Notes under the pieces: model-generated
What the model was told of the DNA's origin: nothing
Database searches by the model: none
The model's input: the letters and a program-made list of their open reading frames with translations, nothing else
Made by a program: the position numbers and the translations under genes
DNA from: Bacillota bacterium
GTDB lineage: Bacteria; Bacillota; UBA4882; UBA10575
Length of the DNA stretch: 46,979 nucleotides
Assembly (NCBI GenBank): GCA_012735135.1
Contig: JAAYHY010000089.1
Location: 1 to 46,979 of the forward strand
Reading direction: 5' to 3'
In this document: positions 1 through 8,652 of the stretch, one piece after another
How the letters are laid out: the number at the start of each line of letters is the position of its first letter
How positions within the stretch are numbered: position 1 is the stretch's first letter

Positions 1-34
1 AACGTAGCGCTCTAACCAACTGGGCTACCCCCCC
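1..34 (-). tRNA. tRNA, 5' half only (cut by window edge)
   Basis: Read on the minus strand from base 34, the sequence gives a seven-base acceptor strand of G residues, then T8-A9. A D-arm with the invariant AGTTGGTTA loop follows, then GAGC, then the 5' side of an anticodon stem (CTACG) and T32-T33. The anticodon lies just outside the window, so the isotype cannot be read. The D-stem has one C-A mismatch (position 12-23). Confidence 0.85.
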
Positions 35-188
35 AAAGCAAAAATAATTATAACCTATAATTATGAACAAGTCAATAGGATTTCGTTTTTTTAGGGGAAT
101 ATCTTTCCCCTTTCTAAATCAAAAAAGTAAATCAGAGGAGGGTATTTCCGCTTCCTTGGGCAACGGCCACCGGTTTGCCTGCGCCCCC

Positions 189-2024
189 TTAGCCACCGGC
201 GGCGATCCGGTACTTTTCGGCTTGGAGGTTAAACATCTCGGCGTATTTTCCGTTTAAAGCCATCAACTGTTCATGGGTGCCCGCTTCGATGATCCGGCCC
301 TCCTCCAGCATATAGATGCGATCGGCCATCCGCGTAGTGGAGAGACGGTGAGAGATGAAGATGACGGTTTTGTCCTTGGCCGCCTCGAACATGGTTTTAT
401 TTAGGTTATACTCACTGATCGGATCCAGAGCGCTGGACGGCTCATCCAAGATGATATACTGGCACGGCTTATAAAAAACCCGGCCAATTACCAGTTTCTG
501 CGCTTCTCCACCCGAAAGGTTGACCCCCTCTTCTGCGAATTCTCTGGTCAAGGGGGTGTCGATCCCGTGGGCCAGAGTGGCCAGCCTGGTGTGGAACCCG
601 CTCTTGACCAATGCGGAGACCACTGCTTCTCTTTTTCCCTCCGGGACAGGGCTCATCGTCACATTCTCCCCCACCGTGCCGGCGAAGATTTGAAAATCCT
701 GAAAGACCGTGCCAAAACTACCCCTGTACTCCTCCAGCTTATAATCTTTGATGTTCTTCCCGTTCAGTAGGATCTCGCCGGCTGAAGGGTCGTACAACCG
801 CATCAGCAGTTTCATCAAGGTAGTCTTCCCGGCCCCGTTATAGCCGACAAAAGCCACTTTCTCCCGGGGTTTAATCGTTAATGAGATGTCGGTCAGAACA
901 TTTCCCTTGCTTTGATCGTAGGCGAAGGAGACGTTTTTTAACTCCAAAACCCCCGGCGCTTTAGGGGTAGAATACCCGTCCTCCCGCGCCACGACCGACG
1001 GTTTCTGGTTGAGAAAGCGCCGCAGCTTCTCAATATACAAACTGTTTTCCTGCAAGTTTGGCAAGAGCCCGCTCAGTTGCTGAAGATTGGCTTTCAGCCG
1101 CCAGGTGGCGTTCATTAAAACAATGGCGCTTCCATAGCTGATTGCCCCTTTGACCATGGTGGTATATAAAATATAGAGGACATAAAGGCCGTCCAGGATA
1201 AAGCTGTTACAGAGATAATTTTGGATAAAACCTAAGAGAACCTGTTTTTTACCAAAGGTCTGATAGATCCGGTTTATCTCCCGGTTGGCCTTGGCAAAGT
1301 CCTTTTTTAACTTGGCGGCAATAGGGTTTAACCGGATTTCCTTGGCATAGTCCGGCAAGTAAAAAACGCGATGGATATAAGCCCTTTCCCTGGCCCGGGC
1401 ATTCAACTCCAGGTCCTGAATGAACTTGACCTTATTCATCCGGAAGGTGACCAGGATAGAAGCGACGACGGAGGCTATGACAAAGAGTAACCCGAGGGGG
1501 TCGAAGACCAAGATAAAGGTGCCGGTGGTGAAAACGACGGCGACAGCCCCACAGAACTGGCCCGCATAATCAGTGGTTTTATCCATCCGGTTGGCTGCCT
1601 CATTCAGGCTGAAGACAAACTCATTATAGTAGCCGGGCTCGTCATAACAAGCCAAATCCATCTTGGTCGCCTTCTCATAAAGCAGCATCCGCAGGTTTTT
1701 ATGGAGCTTCTCCCGGCCTTTCAACTGTATGGACTGGTAATAAACGCCTTCGACCACAAAAGTAGCGGCGATAAAAATGGTCACCCAGATGATATAGGTG
1801 AGGGCTTTGGAGAAGGGTTCGCCGAACTGAATAAGATCGGTGATATATTTGATCCCGACGGTATGCTCAATAAAAACCTCCACCCGGTTAACGACCGGAT
1901 AGAAACAGGACATAAAAAAGTAGAGGGGAGTCTGGCGGAGCGCAAACTTCACCAAAAAAAGGTTATTCTCGATTATCCGACGGAGACTTTGCCTGTTTTC
2001 CGTTGGTTTACTGATCATCCTCAC
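189..2024 (-). CDS. ABC exporter, fused membrane and ATPase domains (second of a pair)
   Basis: ATP-driven exporter half-transporter. Residues 1-340 hold the hydrophobic six-helix membrane region. The ATPase domain follows: Walker A GYNGAGKTT (about 394-402), signature LSGGE (503-507), Walker B IILDE (524-528) and switch histidine 559. The catalytic glutamate is present, so this is not the degenerate half of an asymmetric pair. It lies 110 bases downstream of a similar gene (2135-4000), and the two probably form one heterodimeric pump. The start at 2024 is GTG; an ATG two codons in (2018) is an alternative. The substrate is unknown. A drug, peptide or lipid is possible given the MarR gene upstream. 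Confidence 0.88.
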   Translation of the reverse strand: MRMISKPTENRQSLRRIIENNLFLVKFALRQTPLYFFMSCFYPVVNRVEVFIEHTVGIKYITDLIQFGEPFSKALTYIIWVTIFIAATFVVEGVYYQSIQLKGREKLHKNLRMLLYEKATKMDLACYDEPGYYNEFVFSLNEAANRMDKTTDYAGQFCGAVAVVFTTGTFILVFDPLGLLFVIASVVASILVTFRMNKVKFIQDLELNARARERAYIHRVFYLPDYAKEIRLNPIAAKLKKDFAKANREINRIYQTFGKKQVLLGFIQNYLCNSFILDGLYVLYILYTTMVKGAISYGSAIVLMNATWRLKANLQQLSGLLPNLQENSLYIEKLRRFLNQKPSVVAREDGYSTPKAPGVLELKNVSFAYDQSKGNVLTDISLTIKPREKVAFVGYNGAGKTTLMKLLMRLYDPSAGEILLNGKNIKDYKLEEYRGSFGTVFQDFQIFAGTVGENVTMSPVPEGKREAVVSALVKSGFHTRLATLAHGIDTPLTREFAEEGVNLSGGEAQKLVIGRVFYKPCQYIILDEPSSALDPISEYNLNKTMFEAAKDKTVIFISHRLSTTRMADRIYMLEEGRIIEAGTHEQLMALNGKYAEMFNLQAEKYRIAAGG

Positions 2025-2134
2025 CTATCCTTTATATGCTCTACGCAAGTATTCAGTAAACAGCATTGAAGATGCCTGATCCGCAACCGGTGTAAAGAGC
2101 GGCGCCTTCATTTTCCGGCTGCCGGCTTTTAAAT

Positions 2135-4000
2135 TCAGATTTCAATGCGTCCGGCGCTGACCGGGCCGGCAAGATACTTCTCGGCCTGTTTGCGGAAGAT
2201 CTCCGCATATTTACCGTTTTGCGCCATCAGTTCCTGGTGAGAACCCTGTTCCACCACTTTGCCCTCCTCCAACAGATAGACGGTGTCGGCCAGAACGGCG
2301 GAGGACAAACGATGCGAGATGAAGATGACGATCTTATTGCGACAGGCGGCCATCATACTTTCAAAGAGCTGGTATTCGGCGACCGGGTCCAAGGCGCTGG
2401 AAGGCTCATCCAAGATAATGATTTCAAAATCCTTACAGAAAGCCCGCGCCACGGCAATTTTTTGAAGTTCGCCGCCGGAAAGGACCACCCCGCTGTCGTC
2501 AAATTCCCGGGTTAACATGGTATGGATCCCCCGGGGCAGGGTGTCGATCTTCTTGTAGATGCCGGCTCTTTCGAGAGCCGACCGGATCTGCTCTTCTTCC
2601 TCCGCCCGTGTGACTTCTTTCATCAAGACATTTTCCGCCACCGGCAGCGCAAAGACCTGATAATCCTGGAAGGCTGTTCCGAAAAGCGCGCGGTACTGCT
2701 GGAGATCATATTCTTTAATATTAACGCCGTTGAGGCGAATCTCCCCGGCGGAGGGGTCATATAACCTCATTAACAGCTTGACCAGGGTCGTTTTGCCTGC
2801 GCCGTTATGACCCACCAAAGCAATCTTCTCGTTCTTCCGGATTTTAATATTGATTCCGTTCAAGACCGGACGGGACGCACCCAAATAAGTAAAAGAGAGG
2901 TTGGTGATCTCAAGGGAAGAGATCGCCCGGCCGGGACTGAGCTTCCCAACCTGTTTGGTCATTTCCGACTCGTAATTTAAAAATTTATGCAAGTTTTCAA
3001 CATAAAGCCCGTTTTTGTATGTGTCCACCAACTTCTCGGAGAGATGGATTAAGATCCAAGCGCCGCTCACCATGGCACTGCCCAGAACCGCAAAGTCCGC
3101 CAGGGTGATGGTCTTGGTGACCAGCGCCCGGTAAGCCCCATAACAAAGAACACCCTCAAAAATCAGGGTAAATGTCGTCAGGTACTGCCAGAAGGTGACC
3201 GTCCCCACTTTCAACCGGTATTGATTGACGATCTCGATAATCCCTCGAAATCCTTGCTCATATTGGTTTCTCAAAACCGCAAAGATATTGGAAAGCCGGA
3301 TCTCTTTGGCATAATCCTGCAGGTACAAGACGCGATTCACATAATCCATCCGCCGCCGGTAAGGAACACCGTCCAGATCCCGGGCATAGGTCAGCTGATT
3401 CCGGATCCTTCCAAACACAAAATTACCAATGATCGGGAATAAAGCAAAAAATATCACATACCGGTCGATGGAATACATGGTCAAAAAGACGACTGCGGCC
3501 GCCACCACCGAAAAGAAGATGCCGCCGAGATTATCTAAAACCGCAGTTGCCCTGCTATCGGCCTCTTTCATGGCTATGGTATAAGTATTATAGAAATTGG
3601 TATCCTCATAACAGGATAGATCCACTTCGGTGGCTTTATTAAACAGGCTCGCATAGAGTTTTTCATAGATCCCGGTATCACTGACGGGCTTATAGTAGAA
3701 TTCATACCACTTTGCAAAATAGTCGAGAAGCATCACTACGACTATGGTCGCAACCACAAAAACCGCCACTTCCCGGAATTCTTTCCCCCGTTCGATCGCA
3801 TTGAAGATATAGCGGACAAAGACCACACTATAAAAGACCCATGAAAAATAGGCGAAGCCATTCTTAATAAACTCAATAAAGACCCGTTTCGGTTCGATGG
3901 ACCAGACCAGCTTGATGATGTATATGTTGTTCTGCAACGCCTTTGCTTTACCCAGCTTTGGTTCTTTTTTCCTTTTTTCCTCGTTATTGGTGGCGCTCAT
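2135..4000 (-). CDS. ABC exporter, fused membrane and ATPase domains (first of a pair)
   Basis: Paralogue of the next gene downstream, sharing the stretch NGAGKTT, the LMRLYDPSAGEI region and LDEPSSALDP. Residues 1-345 are membrane-spanning. The ATPase domain has Walker A near residue 400, LSGGE and an intact Walker B glutamate. An in-frame GTG lies four codons upstream (4012), but GTGAGGT sits about six bases before the ATG at 4000, so that ATG is taken as the start (621 residues). A clear promoter lies at 4031-4059. The gene probably forms an operon with the downstream transporter. The MarR regulator 560 bases upstream is a plausible controller (inference). Substrate unknown. Confidence 0.88.
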   Translation of the reverse strand: MSATNNEEKRKKEPKLGKAKALQNNIYIIKLVWSIEPKRVFIEFIKNGFAYFSWVFYSVVFVRYIFNAIERGKEFREVAVFVVATIVVVMLLDYFAKWYEFYYKPVSDTGIYEKLYASLFNKATEVDLSCYEDTNFYNTYTIAMKEADSRATAVLDNLGGIFFSVVAAAVVFLTMYSIDRYVIFFALFPIIGNFVFGRIRNQLTYARDLDGVPYRRRMDYVNRVLYLQDYAKEIRLSNIFAVLRNQYEQGFRGIIEIVNQYRLKVGTVTFWQYLTTFTLIFEGVLCYGAYRALVTKTITLADFAVLGSAMVSGAWILIHLSEKLVDTYKNGLYVENLHKFLNYESEMTKQVGKLSPGRAISSLEITNLSFTYLGASRPVLNGINIKIRKNEKIALVGHNGAGKTTLVKLLMRLYDPSAGEIRLNGVNIKEYDLQQYRALFGTAFQDYQVFALPVAENVLMKEVTRAEEEEQIRSALERAGIYKKIDTLPRGIHTMLTREFDDSGVVLSGGELQKIAVARAFCKDFEIIILDEPSSALDPVAEYQLFESMMAACRNKIVIFISHRLSSAVLADTVYLLEEGKVVEQGSHQELMAQNGKYAEIFRKQAEKYLAGPVSAGRIEI

Positions 4001-4030
4001 CCCTGACCTCACTTTTGGATATTTTCACCA

Positions 4031-4059
4031 ATTGTAACATAAAAGGATTGGAGACTCAA
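4031..4059 (-). promoter_or_regulatory. sigma-A type promoter of the ABC exporter pair
   Basis: On the minus strand TTGAGT and TACAAT are separated by exactly 17 bases, about 31 bases before the ATG at 4000. The match is good and the position is right for the two transporter genes, which could therefore be transcribed apart from the marR pair. Confidence 0.6.
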
Positions 4060-4126
4060 AATATTTTTGTAACATATGTAGTCATTTTGTGGTAATTGAG
4101 GGGCGTGAAAACATGAAATCTTCGTT

Positions 4127-4567
4127 TCAAGCTTTCACATGGTTAAATTCCTCCATTGAAAATGAATGATTTGCCAGGTTGTGATAGTAATTGCCGCCTG
4201 TGGCCGTAAATTTTAAGACGCAATAATCCTCGTCGGTGACGCCTTTTGGGTAATACATCTCGAACCCTTCACGCCATAATAATTCCTTATGATAACGATC
4301 GGTACAAACTTCGATAGTACCGGTCAGCATCAGGCCTTTAATTTCTCTTTCATCACAAAAATAGAGGCATGCTTTGGGGTTTTGCCTGAACTGAGCGGCT
4401 CGCTTGGATGATAGGTTGGTTGAGAAATAATGGGTCACAATTCCATCATGTTCCAAGGCGAACATTGCTTTGACGTTAGGAAAACCATCGCTGTTTATCG
4501 AAGCCACATAAACGGTCTTCGCCCTTTCGATCAGATCACACACTTCTTTAATTAACTCCTCTGTCAT
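4127..4567 (-). CDS. pyridoxamine 5'-phosphate oxidase-like FMN-binding protein
   Basis: 146 residues. It matches the small split-barrel flavoproteins of the general-stress/PNPOx-like group in length and in the stretches VYVASINSDGFPNVKAMF, HYFSTNLSSKRAAQF and KACLYF. These proteins bind FMN or a related cofactor as dimers, and most have no proven substrate. It overlaps the marR stop by four bases (ATGA), and GGAGGAG lies seven bases before its ATG, so the two genes are translationally coupled. A role in redox or detoxification under MarR control is an inference. Confidence 0.82.
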   Translation of the reverse strand: MTEELIKEVCDLIERAKTVYVASINSDGFPNVKAMFALEHDGIVTHYFSTNLSSKRAAQFRQNPKACLYFCDEREIKGLMLTGTIEVCTDRYHKELLWREGFEMYYPKGVTDEDYCVLKFTATGGNYYHNLANHSFSMEEFNHVKA

Positions 4568-5007
4568 TTCTGGTTCTCCTCCTCTTCATATAGGTTATTA
4601 AGAATTTTTTCCAGATTTGCTTCAAACCGGGTGATTTCCGACGGGGTAAAGCCTTTGTAAAAGATCGTATTCATCCGGTCGGACACCTGGTTGTATTTGT
4701 CTTCCAGTGAGCGGGCCAGATCGGTCAGGATGATCCGGATTTGGCGGCGGTCCGCTTTGTCGATCACCCGGGACAGAAATCCGCGGACTTCCAGCCGGTC
4801 AAGCATACTTGTTAAGGTAGTCTTGGCCAGTCCTGTGCGTTTTGACAATTCAACAATGGGGATGTTGTCTTCTTGCCAGAGAACATATAAGATCCGCCCC
4901 TGGGCGCCGTTGAACTCTTCTATACCGGCTTTGGTCAGCAACTTTTCAAACACCCGTCCTTGTACCTGTTTAATCAGGGAGATTAAAAAACCGCCTCTTG
5001 TCTTAAT
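4564..5007 (-). CDS. MarR-family regulator, probable ATT start
   Basis: Winged-helix repressor, with the recognition region in PIVELSKRTGLAKTTLTSMLDRLEVRGFLSR followed by the wing DKADRRQIRI. The first conventional start is a GTG at 4953, but it lacks a good ribosome site and would cut the family N-terminus. The same frame extends 18 codons upstream as KTRGGFLISLIKQVQGR, which is typical of this MarR subgroup. The only plausible initiator for that form is ATT at 5007, six bases after GAGAGGTGA; an in-frame TGA lies two codons further up. The protein would be 147 residues. Palindromes and a promoter directly upstream suggest autoregulation. It is coupled to the flavoprotein gene. Confidence 0.85.
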   Translation of the reverse strand: MKTRGGFLISLIKQVQGRVFEKLLTKAGIEEFNGAQGRILYVLWQEDNIPIVELSKRTGLAKTTLTSMLDRLEVRGFLSRVIDKADRRQIRIILTDLARSLEDKYNQVSDRMNTIFYKGFTPSEITRFEANLEKILNNLYEEEENQK

Positions 5008-5021
5008 CGGGAATCACCTCT

Positions 5022-5044
5022 CTATATAGGATAGTACTATATAG
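5022..5044. promoter_or_regulatory. probable MarR operator (two CTATATAG palindromes)
   Basis: Two copies of the self-complementary octamer CTATATAG flank GATAGTA, with centres 15 bases apart, and a third perfect palindrome, ATAGTACTAT, spans 5031-5040. The block overlaps the -10 element and lies 15 bases upstream of the marR initiation codon. That is the usual place for an autoregulatory MarR site. Binding is inferred. Confidence 0.6.
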
Positions 5045-5059
5045 AACTGAAAAAATCAA
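5031..5059 (-). promoter_or_regulatory. promoter of marR and the flavoprotein gene
   Basis: TTGATT (5059-5054) and TACTAT (5036-5031) on the minus strand are separated by 17 bases. The -10 box lies inside the palindromic operator, so a bound repressor would block RNA polymerase. Confidence 0.55.
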
Positions 5060-5133
5060 GAATTAATTTCCATTTTAAAATCTGGATGATGGGAATTCCT
5101 CGTCTAGGATTGACAAGGCGATATTTTTGATCA

Positions 5134-5171
5134 AAAATCCCCGGTTGTCACTGGAACAACCGGGGATTTTT
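5134..5171 (-). terminator. terminator of the hydrogenase operon
   Basis: A perfect 15-base-pair stem (5134-5148 with 5156-5170) and a seven-base loop lie 11 bases past the hydrogenase stop codon. T-runs on both sides mean it could act in both directions. Confidence 0.9.
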
Positions 5172-5181
5172 TAGATCCGGA

Positions 5182-6927
5182 TTAACCGACTGATTTTTCG
5201 GGATATTTGCCTCGCTTTGTATAATGAGTGTGGAGCAGTTGATGACTCTTCTCCCCTAACGGTTTACCCAAGTATTCCTCGTAAAGGGTTTTAACCGCCG
5301 GATTTTCGTGGGATTTCCGCAACGGCAGACCGGCATCGGCCTTATAAATGGCTTCAATCCGTTTCTTCCGGATCTCGTTGGTGGTTGGGATTGGTTGTCC
5401 GCCACCACCGATACACCCGCCGGGACAACACATAATCTCAATGAATTGGTAATCGGCCTTGCCTTCTTTAATCAGATCCATCAGTTTACGGGCGTTGCCT
5501 AACCCGTTGGCGACGGCTACCTTTACCTTTGTTCCTTTTAGGTCAACTTCTGCTTCTTTAATCCCCTCAATACCCCGGACGGCGTTAAAGTCGACGGAGG
5601 GAAGGGTTTCTTTCGTTACCACTTCGTAAACGGTCCGGAGGGCGGCTTCCATCACACCACCGCTGGCGCCGAAGATCACCCCGGCACCGGTGGTAATCCC
5701 AAAGGGATCATCATATTCTTCTTCGGGCAGTTCGCTAAAGACGATTCCGGCTTGGCGGAGCATCTTTCCGAGCTCACGGGTGGTGAGCACGGCATCCACA
5801 TCGGGATAGCCGGAAGCCGACATCTCCGGACGCCCGCACTCGAATTTCTTGGCGGTGCAAGGCATGATCGAAACTACATAAATATTCTTGGGATCGATCC
5901 CCGCTTTTTCGGCGTAATAGGTCTTCGCCAGCGCGCCAAACATCTGTTGCGGCGATTTACAGGTGGAAAGATGATCCAGATACTCGGGGTAAAAATGCTC
6001 AATAAACTTAATCCAGCCCGGGCTACAGGAGGTAATCATCGGTAAAACACCGCCGTTGGTCAAACGGTCAATGAACTCATGTCCTTCTTCAATGATCGTT
6101 AAATCGGCGGTAAAATCCGTATCAAATACCCGGTCGAAACCTAAGCGCCTTAAAGCGGCGACCAGTTGACCGGTGGTAACCTGACCCGGTTCCATCCCAA
6201 ATTCTTCGCCGATGGAGACCCGGATGGCCGGGGCGGTTTGCACCACGACATGTTTTTCGGGGTCAGCCAGGGCAGCCCAAACCCGTTCGGTATGATCCTG
6301 CTCATAGATGGCGGCGACGGGACAGACTAAAGAGCATTGGCCGCATTGTACACAGGCCACATCATTCAGGTCGACGCCGCCGGCCGGTAGGATTTGGGTA
6401 TTAATTCCACGGTTACCCGGGGCAATGGCGCCTACGCTTTGCACTTCATGGCAGACTTCCACACAGCGCCGGCAGAGGATGCATTTGTCCGGATCCCGGA
6501 CTAAAGCGGCGGTTGATTCATCTTTTGGGGATTCCGGCCTTGTTTTGGTGTGGAAACGTTGCTGCTGGACACCTAACTGATCGGCCAGGGCCTGTAATTC
6601 ACAGCGCTGGTTCCGCACACAGTTTAAACAGTCTTGCGGGTGATTGGATAATAAAAGTTCCAAATTTATCTTTCTGGCTTGGCGCACGGCCGGGGAATTG
6701 GTGATGATCACCATGCCATCACTGACCGGTTGGGAACAAGCTGCTTGCAGCGTCCGGGCACCGACCACTTCCACCACACAGATTCGGCACATTGCTTTGA
6801 CATTAAAATCTTCGTGGTAACAGAGGGTTGGGATCTTGATGCCGGCTTTTTTGGCCGCCGCCAAGATCGTGCTTCCATTTGGAACTTCGACGGTTTGACC
6901 ATCTACGGTCACTTTAACCATTTCCAT
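5182..6927 (-). CDS. hndD: [FeFe] hydrogenase catalytic subunit (HndD/HydA type)
   Basis: Reduces protons to H2 or the reverse, taking electrons through a chain of iron-sulfur clusters. Domains in order: plant-type [2Fe-2S] (C36, C47, C50, C64); His-Cys3 [4Fe-4S] (H96, C100, C103, C109); two ferredoxin clusters (C149-C159 and C192-C202); H-cluster domain with TSCSPGW (299-305), MPCTAKKFE (355-363) and IMCCPGGC (498-505). The 581-residue length fits the NADH-linked group. The first motif reads TSCS rather than the commoner TSCC. It is the last gene of the hnd operon, beside the diaphorase subunits, so an NAD(P)-linked and perhaps electron-bifurcating enzyme is likely. Start ATG at 6927; a second ATG two codons in is possible. 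Confidence 0.96.
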   Translation of the reverse strand: MEMVKVTVDGQTVEVPNGSTILAAAKKAGIKIPTLCYHEDFNVKAMCRICVVEVVGARTLQAACSQPVSDGMVIITNSPAVRQARKINLELLLSNHPQDCLNCVRNQRCELQALADQLGVQQQRFHTKTRPESPKDESTAALVRDPDKCILCRRCVEVCHEVQSVGAIAPGNRGINTQILPAGGVDLNDVACVQCGQCSLVCPVAAIYEQDHTERVWAALADPEKHVVVQTAPAIRVSIGEEFGMEPGQVTTGQLVAALRRLGFDRVFDTDFTADLTIIEEGHEFIDRLTNGGVLPMITSCSPGWIKFIEHFYPEYLDHLSTCKSPQQMFGALAKTYYAEKAGIDPKNIYVVSIMPCTAKKFECGRPEMSASGYPDVDAVLTTRELGKMLRQAGIVFSELPEEEYDDPFGITTGAGVIFGASGGVMEAALRTVYEVVTKETLPSVDFNAVRGIEGIKEAEVDLKGTKVKVAVANGLGNARKLMDLIKEGKADYQFIEIMCCPGGCIGGGGQPIPTTNEIRKKRIEAIYKADAGLPLRKSHENPAVKTLYEEYLGKPLGEKSHQLLHTHYTKRGKYPEKSVG

Positions 6928-6954
6928 GGTTCTTCACTTCCTTTCGGCAATTAT

Positions 6955-8607
6955 CTAAACCGCTTCAGATTTTGTAGCTAAACTCTTGCATACTCCGGTC
7001 GGACATTCCCCATTTAAATGTTCTGCAATTTCATCGGCATAAAATCGTAAACAGGTCATCAGCGAATTGGGAGCCGATTGTCCCAACCCACAAAGGGCGG
7101 TTAGTTGCATTGTTCTGGCCAAATCCTTCATCAACTGGATCTGGGCTTGGGTGGCAGTCCCTGCGGATAAGGCGGTCAGTATTTCGTATAAACGGGGGTT
7201 TCCTTCCCGGCAGGGGGTACATTTGCCACAGGATTCGTGACAGAAAAAGCGCATGAAATTCTTTAAGACGTCGACAATACAATGGGTATCATCGATGATT
7301 AACATCGCGCCGGACCCTAAAGCAGAACCGGCTTTCGCCAGGGTATCATAGTCCATGGGCAGGTCAAGATATTCCATGGGCAGACAGCCACCGGAAGTTC
7401 CTCCGGTTTGCGCCATTTTAAAACCTTTTCCGCCCGGAATGCCCCCTCCTATTTCATAGACAATCTCCCGGAGGGTTATGCCCATGGGCACCTCGATTAA
7501 GCCTTGATTATTGATATCACCGAGCATGGTGAAGACCTTGGTTCCAGGGCAGGATTCGGTGCCGATGCTCCGGAACCATGCGGGTCCGTTTAGAATAATC
7601 GGCGCAATATTGGCTAGGGTCTCCACGTTGTTCACGACCGTCGGTTTTCCCCATAACCCGGCTACCCCCGGATAGGGTGGTTTTACCCGGGGTTCTCCCC
7701 GGTTACCCTCTAAAGACTCAAGCAGCGCGGTCTCTTCACCGCAGATATAGGCGCCGGCCCCGGACCGGATTTGGATTTGAAAGTTAAATCCCGAACCGAA
7801 AATATCCTTTCCCAATAAGCCATATTGGTTTGCTTGCCGAATGGCCCTGGCCATTCGTTCGATGGAAAGTTGGTATTCCCCCCGGATATAAATGATGCCT
7901 TCTTCGGCGCCGACGGCATAACCGGCGATGGCCATTCCTTCGATTATGCTATGGGGATCACCTTCCATAATTAAGCGGTCTTTAAAGGTGCCGGGTTCAC
8001 CCTCGTCGGCGTTGCAAACAATATACTTCCGATCGGCTTGGGTTTTAGCGGTAAAGGACCATTTTAGTCCAGTAGGAAAGCCGGCGCCTCCTCTCCCCTG
8101 CAATTTTGAATCGATCACCATTTGGACAACTTCCTCGGGGCGGAGCTCCGTCAGGGCTTTCCCCAACGCCTTATAGCCATGGTTGGCGATGTATTCTTCG
8201 ATCGAATCAGGGTTGATCCGTCCGCAATTACGTAAGACCACCCGCTTTTGCCGGTCCAGATATTTTTCTCCTTCAAGGGTCACCCCGGGAGGACCGCTCT
8301 GCTCCCTACCAGCTTTTCCTTCTTTATAAATCAGTTCTTCCACAACCCGGCCTTTGTAGAGATGATTCTCGACAATTTTAGGGACATCGGCCGGTTGTAA
8401 ACGGCTATACATTACCCCTTCGGGATAGATGATTACCACCGGACCTTCGTCGCATGGTCCCAGGCAACCGGTTTCCACCACACGGATCTCATCGGTCATT
8501 TGGTAGCGGTCAATCTCTTGCTGGAAAAGATCCCGTATGGTTCGAGCGCCTTTAAGCAGACAAGGAGTTCCGCCGCAAACCAAAACATGAGACCGGTAAA
8601 TTGCCAC
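6955..8607 (-). CDS. hndC: NADH-oxidising hydrogenase subunit (HndC/HydB, NuoF-like)
   Basis: Flavoprotein that exchanges electrons with NAD(H). The N-terminal ~120 residues form a thioredoxin-like [2Fe-2S] domain (CGGTPC, then CLGPC). The NuoF core follows: GRGGAGFPTGLKW for NADH and FMN, NADEGEPGTFKDR, GAGAYICGEETALLESLEG, and the [4Fe-4S] motif ESCGKCTPCREG with a later cysteine in ALCGLGQ. The protein stops at CPTGVCKSLATKSEAV. Many HydB proteins, such as that of Thermotoga, continue into a two-cluster ferredoxin domain, which is absent here; only 27 bases separate this gene from hndD. It starts with GTG, seven bases after AGGAGGG. Confidence 0.95.
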   Translation of the reverse strand: MAIYRSHVLVCGGTPCLLKGARTIRDLFQQEIDRYQMTDEIRVVETGCLGPCDEGPVVIIYPEGVMYSRLQPADVPKIVENHLYKGRVVEELIYKEGKAGREQSGPPGVTLEGEKYLDRQKRVVLRNCGRINPDSIEEYIANHGYKALGKALTELRPEEVVQMVIDSKLQGRGGAGFPTGLKWSFTAKTQADRKYIVCNADEGEPGTFKDRLIMEGDPHSIIEGMAIAGYAVGAEEGIIYIRGEYQLSIERMARAIRQANQYGLLGKDIFGSGFNFQIQIRSGAGAYICGEETALLESLEGNRGEPRVKPPYPGVAGLWGKPTVVNNVETLANIAPIILNGPAWFRSIGTESCPGTKVFTMLGDINNQGLIEVPMGITLREIVYEIGGGIPGGKGFKMAQTGGTSGGCLPMEYLDLPMDYDTLAKAGSALGSGAMLIIDDTHCIVDVLKNFMRFFCHESCGKCTPCREGNPRLYEILTALSAGTATQAQIQLMKDLARTMQLTALCGLGQSAPNSLMTCLRFYADEIAEHLNGECPTGVCKSLATKSEAV

Positions 8608-8652
8608 TTAAGCACCCTCCTTTTATCCATTCTTTTCGGAGTGGGTCGTGCC

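Noticed and set aside
6928-6990. Frameshift that would have split the ferredoxin domain from HndC
   Set aside because: Only 27 bases separate the two genes and they do not encode ferredoxin cysteines in any frame.
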